64,000 nucleotides of DNA from Adiantum capillus-veneris (lineage: Eukaryota; Streptophyta; Polypodiopsida; Polypodiales; Pteridaceae): contig CM043962.1 in the NCBI GenBank assembly GCA_014529385.2, positions 41,086,598 through 41,150,597 on the forward strand. The letters are read 5' to 3'. Shown here in pieces: positions 59,560 through 64,000 of this stretch (the stretch's first letter is position 1; each line of letters begins with the position of its first letter). The notes under the pieces are model-generated. The model did no database searches and had not been told where the DNA came from. It saw only the letters and a program-made list of their open reading frames with translations. Both the position numbers and the translations under genes were made by a program.

Positions 59560-59790
59560 TTAAAGAAGAGTATAGATTGTATGGAGAAAATCAAAGAAAA
59601 CTTGTGAGCTGGCACCCACCGTAGAAAAGGACCTATGGAGTCCAAAAAGAATATAGATTGTATTAAGAAAATCGAAGGAAACTTGTGAACCAACACCCAA
59701 CGTAGAAAACAAAAAAGAAGAGTATAGATTGTATTGAGAAAATCAAAGGAATTTTGTGGATCGGCACCCAAGGTAGAAAAGGATGTATGG
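59560..59790. repeat. Short tandem repeat, three units
   Basis: Three diverged copies of AGTATAGATTGTATTGAGAAAATC-type text followed by AACTTGTG...GGCACCCACCGTAGAAAA, starting near 59568, 59648 and 59714. Unit length 65-85 bp. Confidence 0.75.
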
Positions 59791-59839
59791 ACTGCAAAAA
59801 TTTGGGAAGTGTTGCATCAATAACCTTCTATCATCTACG

Positions 59840-59965
59840 TGAGGTAGATTGGTTATCCCAATTCCCGTGAGCAACATGGTTTGAGTTCAAGACTTGTCAG
59901 ATACATGTTCCAAAATCTCTTGGGATTGTTCCTATGATGTCAACAATTATCTTCTTCTTTTTAAA
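59840..59965 (+). repeat. SINE-like repeat with pol III boxes
   Basis: GGTAGATTGGTTA (59843-59855) resembles a tRNA D arm / A box, and GAGTTCAAGAC (59883-59893) a B box, 28 bp apart. The following GGGATTGTTCCTATGATGTC parallels 1353-1368 (GGATTGCTCCCATGACATC). The unit ends in a CTTCTTCTTTTT tail. This is the most complete of three copies in the window. Confidence 0.5.
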
Positions 59966-61227
59966 CACCCCCCCCCCCTCCCCTCCCCTCACACACCACG
60001 CCTTGGAAGGGGTCGAGGGGTGTGTTGGGTAGGAGGAGAAGGTAGTTGCAACACATGTGTTATAAAGATGTATCAACAGGTTCGCTTTAAGCGAGGGAGA
60101 AGGAAACCTTTAGTATGGCCTTTACTTTTTAAAAACCATATCAATGGATTTTGAAAGGTGAAGCCCATTTCATGTTGTATGAATACTATCCATTTGTCTC
60201 CTTGTTTATTGAACATCTTTTACCTTTTCTTTACTCTCTCTTTGTCCTCTCACAATAACTCTGCCTTGTTTCCTTATCTATTAAAGTGCTGGTCCTCTTA
60301 AAGAAACCTTCAAATGTAACCATCTTGTAATGATCTTTTGACTAGAGAGGAAGCACATATTGCCATGCAATAAAATGAATCCAGTTAAAACACAATGGAG
60401 TAAGGGTGGCACTTAGAGCATGGTCATGTGATTTCATAGTCTTTAGTCAAGATAAATGAGGCAACTAGGCCTCCCATGCATTAAAGGAAGATAGCTGAAC
60501 CTAGGCCATGGTCACATGAGCGTGCAATTGTGCACGATTATAGGTGCGTGGCAGTCAAACATGCCTCTGAAGCCAGTGTTACTTTCATGGCTGGTAGAGA
60601 GAGAGAAATCTATAGAGAGAAGACTTTTTGTTCTTGCATTTACTAAGTTACAACCCGCTGCTTGTGCAACTATGACAAAATCGGCATAGATTTTGGCATA
60701 GTTGCACCAAGAAATGCATAGTTCTATGATACCCTTGGATGCAAATTGCATGACCATGAGGAAGGCACAATTATACAAAAAGTAACAGATAACTATGCAT
60801 TGAGTGACCATTGCCTTATCTTTTTCATTCTCATTGGTTTGAGTGTGCTCCTTGTTGAGAGCTGCATGAAGCCTGCCCAAGGAAGGAGTATGGTAATTTT
60901 TTTTGCTAATATTAAAATGATGATGAGTTTTTTATGTGAGTTGTTTCCTCTACTCAAAACATGATTAGTTTTGTATGAGTTAAATGCTGTCTTGTTTTAT
61001 CAAAAAAATTATGTTGAGATTTTTGTTTGTTTTGGGCTTGTATCTTTGCAAAATCAGTCATATTTGCAAAGTTTATGAGTTTTCTTTTGTTCAATATTGT
61101 GCACCCACTCATTGCACAATTCGTTTTATTACTTCATTTCACATGGACTCTCGGGAAGGTTGTTTTGAACTTTCACTAACAGTTATGCTCTTTAATTTCT
61201 CATCAGGCCCCTCGCACGTGCGCGTGC
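59966..61227. other. Intergenic DNA, nothing coding recognised
   Basis: AT-rich DNA with a C-run (59968-59978). The phrase ATGGTCA(T/C)(G/A)TGA with GCATAGTT.CA occurs around 60420-60720 and again, in other order, near 61775-61890, which suggests a diverged repeat. Short ORFs have no known motif. Confidence 0.45.
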
Positions 61228-61229
61228 GC

Positions 61230-61288
<59 letters not shown>
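61228..61288. repeat. (TG)n(AG)n microsatellite
   Basis: CG/TG alternation from 61216, TG run, then AG run to 61288. Confidence 0.95.
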
Positions 61289-61292
<4 letters not shown>

Positions 61293-62148
61293 CGCTTTAC
61301 ACACTAATTTTGCACTTGTGTACATTTTTTTAATGTCTTTTAACTCTAAAGATACACTTTTAGGTAATGTAAATGGGAGGCCATTTTAATTTCTAATTAA
61401 GTTGTTTTAAAAGAACTTTTTTTTTGCCATCCATATTTTAAAGCATAACAAAAAGAATCACATAACCATGCTTAGATTGAACCATGGAGCCACAACCATA
61501 CATAAAAATCCTAAGGTCGCCAATATCATCAGTCCATGGGGACGGGCTCAATAAGAAAAGAGATACATCACTCACCAAAGCAGACAATGAGACCAAGCAA
61601 ACCATCGAAAAACACAAAGGACCAAGTGATGCACCATGAAAGCCACCACCTTGGATGGTTTTTGCTATCCATCTTTTAGGGAATGTCAAGCCGGGATGCA
61701 TCACGATACGCTCTTCCCTTCATTTGCAGTGGACACTCACCAAAGCTCCACTTGGTTGTAGGGCAACTAGAACTTAGGCTATGGTCATGCGAGGCTTAGT
61801 TTCGCTGATTAGCTCTGACACCGCTGCAACTTTTGACCGGCTTCGTAACGGAACTATGCCTAAAAAGGCATAGTTACAAAACTATGCTCGATCGCCTCGG
61901 TCATTCTCTTTCCTACTTGCGCCGTGCTCTCCCTCTCTCTACCTGCTGCTCTAGGTCTCGGCTCTGAGCTTTTGTCAAAAGGTCGCCAGGCTTACAGATA
62001 ACTAAGCCGCGTGTGACCACGCCCTTAGAAGTGACCAAAACTTCAAGCATTCAATGGGGCTACGCAAAGATACAGCTTTATGAATCGAGTTGAATTAATG
62101 GTCCTTTTGAGATGTATATAGTGTTCACTGTGGTTGTTCATGTGCTCC
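61289..62148. other. Upstream region of the BIG-like gene
   Basis: No gene or RNA was recognised. CTATGCCTAAAAAGGCATAG at 61853-61872 is a short perfect palindrome-like hairpin. The region leads into the TATA box of the next gene. Confidence 0.45.
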
Positions 62149-62156
62149 TATATAAG
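62149..62156 (+). promoter_or_regulatory. TATA box of the BIG-like gene
   Basis: TATATAAG lies 70 bp before the ATG at 62219 and 115 bp before the ATG at 62264. Transcription would start near 62180. Confidence 0.6.
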
Positions 62157-62210
62157 TAAGAGCATGACAGCCAAGGCGAGTCCCCTCGCATCCTGCAGCC
62201 TCAGAGATCA

Positions 62211-62288
62211 ATGGTAAAATGTGCTTCCTACGCGCAACGCAAGGGGAAGAGGCCAAGGTCTCCATGGATTCTCTCACACAGCTCGTAG
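62211..62288 (+). CDS. Upstream ORF overlapping the main start
   Basis: ATG at 62211 opens a 25-codon frame ending TAG 62286-62288, out of frame with the main protein and overlapping its first codons. Whether it is translated depends on where transcription starts. Another short frame, ATG 62164 to TAA 62217, lies just upstream. Confidence 0.3.
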   Translation: MVKCASYAQRKGKRPRSPWILSHSS

Positions 62289-63343
62289 ACGTGCTCGCAG
62301 AGAATCCCCACCTTGCCAAGGAGAGGCTTGGCTGGATACATGACCAGGTCTCCTTCCATGGCGATGATTACCACCATCTCACCATCACCACCTCCCAGCT
62401 CCAGGGTGTGCTGGCCATTGCACGATTCCTCTCTCGTTGCCAAGATTTACAGTGTGGCAGTGACCTCCTTGATGTGCTTCTTAGCTTCCTCAGCGCCGTC
62501 CCGTCTCTCTCAAGGCTCTCAGCCTTCCCAGAATGGTTCACCTTCGAAGCTGCTACTGTTTTTTTCACTGAATTGGGTAGCTATCTTGTGAAAATTGTAG
62601 AGCTGGGCCTCACCAATAACACTGCCATTAGTGCTGCTGTTTGCAGTGCAATAAAAATTCTAGTTTTGCAGGAAAGCAGAGCACAAATTACGGAGGCCGG
62701 CAGGGCTCTTTTGACAGCTTTGTCACATGGTTGTCCGAGACTAAATGGTTCTGACGTTGATCAGGTTGGCAGGTGCTTGCTTGAACATTATATATTTGAA
62801 ACTAAATCCAAACCGCCTCCTCAATCGCCAGATGTTCTGATCAATGGATCTAAGGAGGGTTCATTGAAGAAATTTTCAGTTACATATGGAGAAAAAGCGG
62901 CATACGAGATGAGTTCTGACATTTCTAATGAAGACAATGTGATCGATCTTGCAAAAAAAATAGAAGATTCGTCCGTAGATGATGAGTGTCGTAGTTCAAC
63001 TTCATCTTCAGCACCTTTAACAGCAAAAATGGCTTCCCCTTCTAAATCTGATGAAGAAGGGCAAGTGTGGCTGCCGTCTGTTGCTGTCAATGGTAGTGTG
63101 GCTGATGGGCATGGTGCTGGAAATTCCAGAAAAACGCATGTGTCAAATGAGGGAGCAGTTTTATGCCCGGCTGCTTTTCATGAAGAATTTTTTTTTGAAT
63201 TGCAAAAGCAAGGAATAGCATTTCGCCTTTTTGCGAAGGTGCTTGACATGGCAGAGTCGGGCATTGTAAGCGAAGAGCATGTCATGCTGCAATTGAGGAC
63301 TGCTGCAAGCACACAGCTAAAGACTCTTCCTCTCATTCTCAAA
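62219..63343 (+). CDS. BIG/UBR4-like protein, exon 1 (tentative)
   Basis: A 375-codon first exon from the ATG at 62219; a second in-frame ATG at 62264 (MDSLTQLVDVLAENPHLAKE) is an equally good start. The N-terminal 200 residues are helical and Leu-rich (HHLTITTSQLQGVLAIARFL, LSRLSAFPEWFTFEAATVFF), as in HEAT/ARM-type scaffolds; then an acidic Ser-rich linker and another helical part (FRLFAKVLDMAESGIVSEEH). Parts such as SQLQGVLAIARFLSR and AFPEWFTFEA recall the N-terminus of the very large plant protein BIG, a calossin/UBR4 relative involved in auxin transport and N-degron signalling. This is from memory of the family and is not secure. The donor GT at 63344 leaves phase 0. Confidence 0.75.
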
Positions 63344-63456
63344 GTAGGCCTTGTTTTTCTAAAGTCAATGTGAAGTAAGGGTATTATGTTTCCCCATTAG
63401 TTTTGATATGCATTTCTGCAAATGAAAATTTATGCTCTTGGTTTTTGCCATCACAG

Positions 63457-63795
63457 CACAAAAAGTGTGACCTGCTGTCTGATGGGAATGCGATGTTGAA
63501 GATTAACATGAAATTCCAAGTTTGCCAAGCAGCATCCTCTGTCTACACAAGGTGCTTTCAGCTTCTAAAACCAGAAAGCAAGGGGCACAAGAACAGATTA
63601 CGAGAAACGCTTGGTTGTCTGATGGATGCAGCAAATGGTTGTGCGATGTCATCATGTCGCAGGCTGAGGGTTTGTGAGGACTTGTTTAGTTGCTTGCTTC
63701 TGAATGTGGCAAGCATTTCTTCCTTCTGTCGAGGCCAGGATTGGACAACCTTGTTTTCGTGGTTAAAAAACTTGGTGATGGCTACATGTGCGCAG
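63457..63795 (+). CDS. BIG/UBR4-like protein, exon 2
   Basis: 113 codons in phase 0, after the acceptor ACAG at 63453-63456 and before GT at 63796. The text is HKKCDLLSDGNAMLKINMKF, QAASSVYTRCFQLLKPESKG, LGCLMDAANGCAMSSCRRLR and SFCRGQDWTTLFSWLKNLVM, helical like exon 1. The intron before it is 113 bp and the one after it 85 bp, short in contrast with the TE-filled introns at the left end. Confidence 0.8.
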
Positions 63796-63880
63796 GTGAT
63801 TTTTCTTCAGTACTTTGGTGCTGAATATAGAGTGAAATGGTGGAAGTTTGTAAGGAAAAGGTCATTCTAGTCTTTCACAG

Positions 63881-64000
63881 GTTGATCCTTGGAGTAATAG
63901 TCCATGTCTGCAATCACTTGTGGAAGCAAGTTGCCGAATAGTAGAATCGGGCTGGGCCACAGACCGTGCAGCAATCGAATCATTTCTTCTTTCTCTGAGT
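63881..64000 (+). CDS. BIG/UBR4-like protein, exon 3, runs off the window
   Basis: The acceptor is TTTCACAG at 63873-63880, phase 0. The frame VDPWSNSPCLQSLVEASCRI, VESGWATDRAAIESFLLSLS is open to the last base of the window. In-frame joining of all three exons and absence of stops support a functional gene. Confidence 0.75.

Overview
This is a transposon-rich stretch of a land-plant nuclear genome. The signs are spliced plant-type genes with GT/AG introns, plant-type Ty3/Gypsy and Ty1/Copia elements primed by tRNA-Met or tRNA-Asp, a plant LINE, and very many (GA)n, (CT)n and (TG)n microsatellites. The 16-kb intron and deeply nested insertions suggest a large genome. The candidate Penelope-like element makes a non-seed vascular plant such as a fern or lycophyte plausible, but nothing here proves the lineage.

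Only two host genes are visible. At the left edge are two consecutive exons (939-1132 and 17204-17430) of a xyloglucan endotransglucosylase/hydrolase (XTH, GH16), with phases that match across a 16-kb intron. At the right edge (62.1-64.0 kb) are the first three exons of a large gene whose product may be the plant BIG/UBR4-like protein; it runs off the window.

Layout of the mobile DNA. 2.36-16.60 kb: a complete-ended LTR retrotransposon (GGGAT target duplication, tRNA-Asp-type PBS, polypurine tract) with gag and protease but no reverse transcriptase or integrase. Its leader holds an array of 24-bp perfect palindromes, and it carries an intronless DEAD-box helicase fragment; a 2.0-kb solo-LTR-like insertion splits one palindrome. 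17.4-22.9 kb: microsatellites and local duplications downstream of the XTH exon. 22.96-25.94 kb: a decayed Copia element, minus strand. 25.99-27.64 plus 36.55-36.60 kb: a degraded second copy of the gag-protease element, interrupted at 27.64-36.54 kb by a young, apparently intact chromodomain Gypsy element on the minus strand (TGCAA duplication, near-identical 1.59-kb LTRs).

37.2-51.8 kb is the most unusual part. Two related minus-strand copies of an element encode a divergent reverse transcriptase of Penelope-like appearance. Both copies end at (CA)n/(TG)n runs. The longer copy is flanked by 2.2-kb direct repeats that are themselves bounded by (TG)n. The shorter copy holds a small internally deleted Copia element (ATGAG duplication, 192-bp LTRs). 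51.9-58.7 kb holds a LINE 3' tail, nested hairpins, a second copy of the decayed Copia family and a 5'-truncated LINE. 58.7-62.1 kb is mostly non-coding, with microsatellites, short tandem repeats and two SINE-like fragments.

Coordinates of domains and repeats were read by eye; family names rest on motif recognition, not on database searches.
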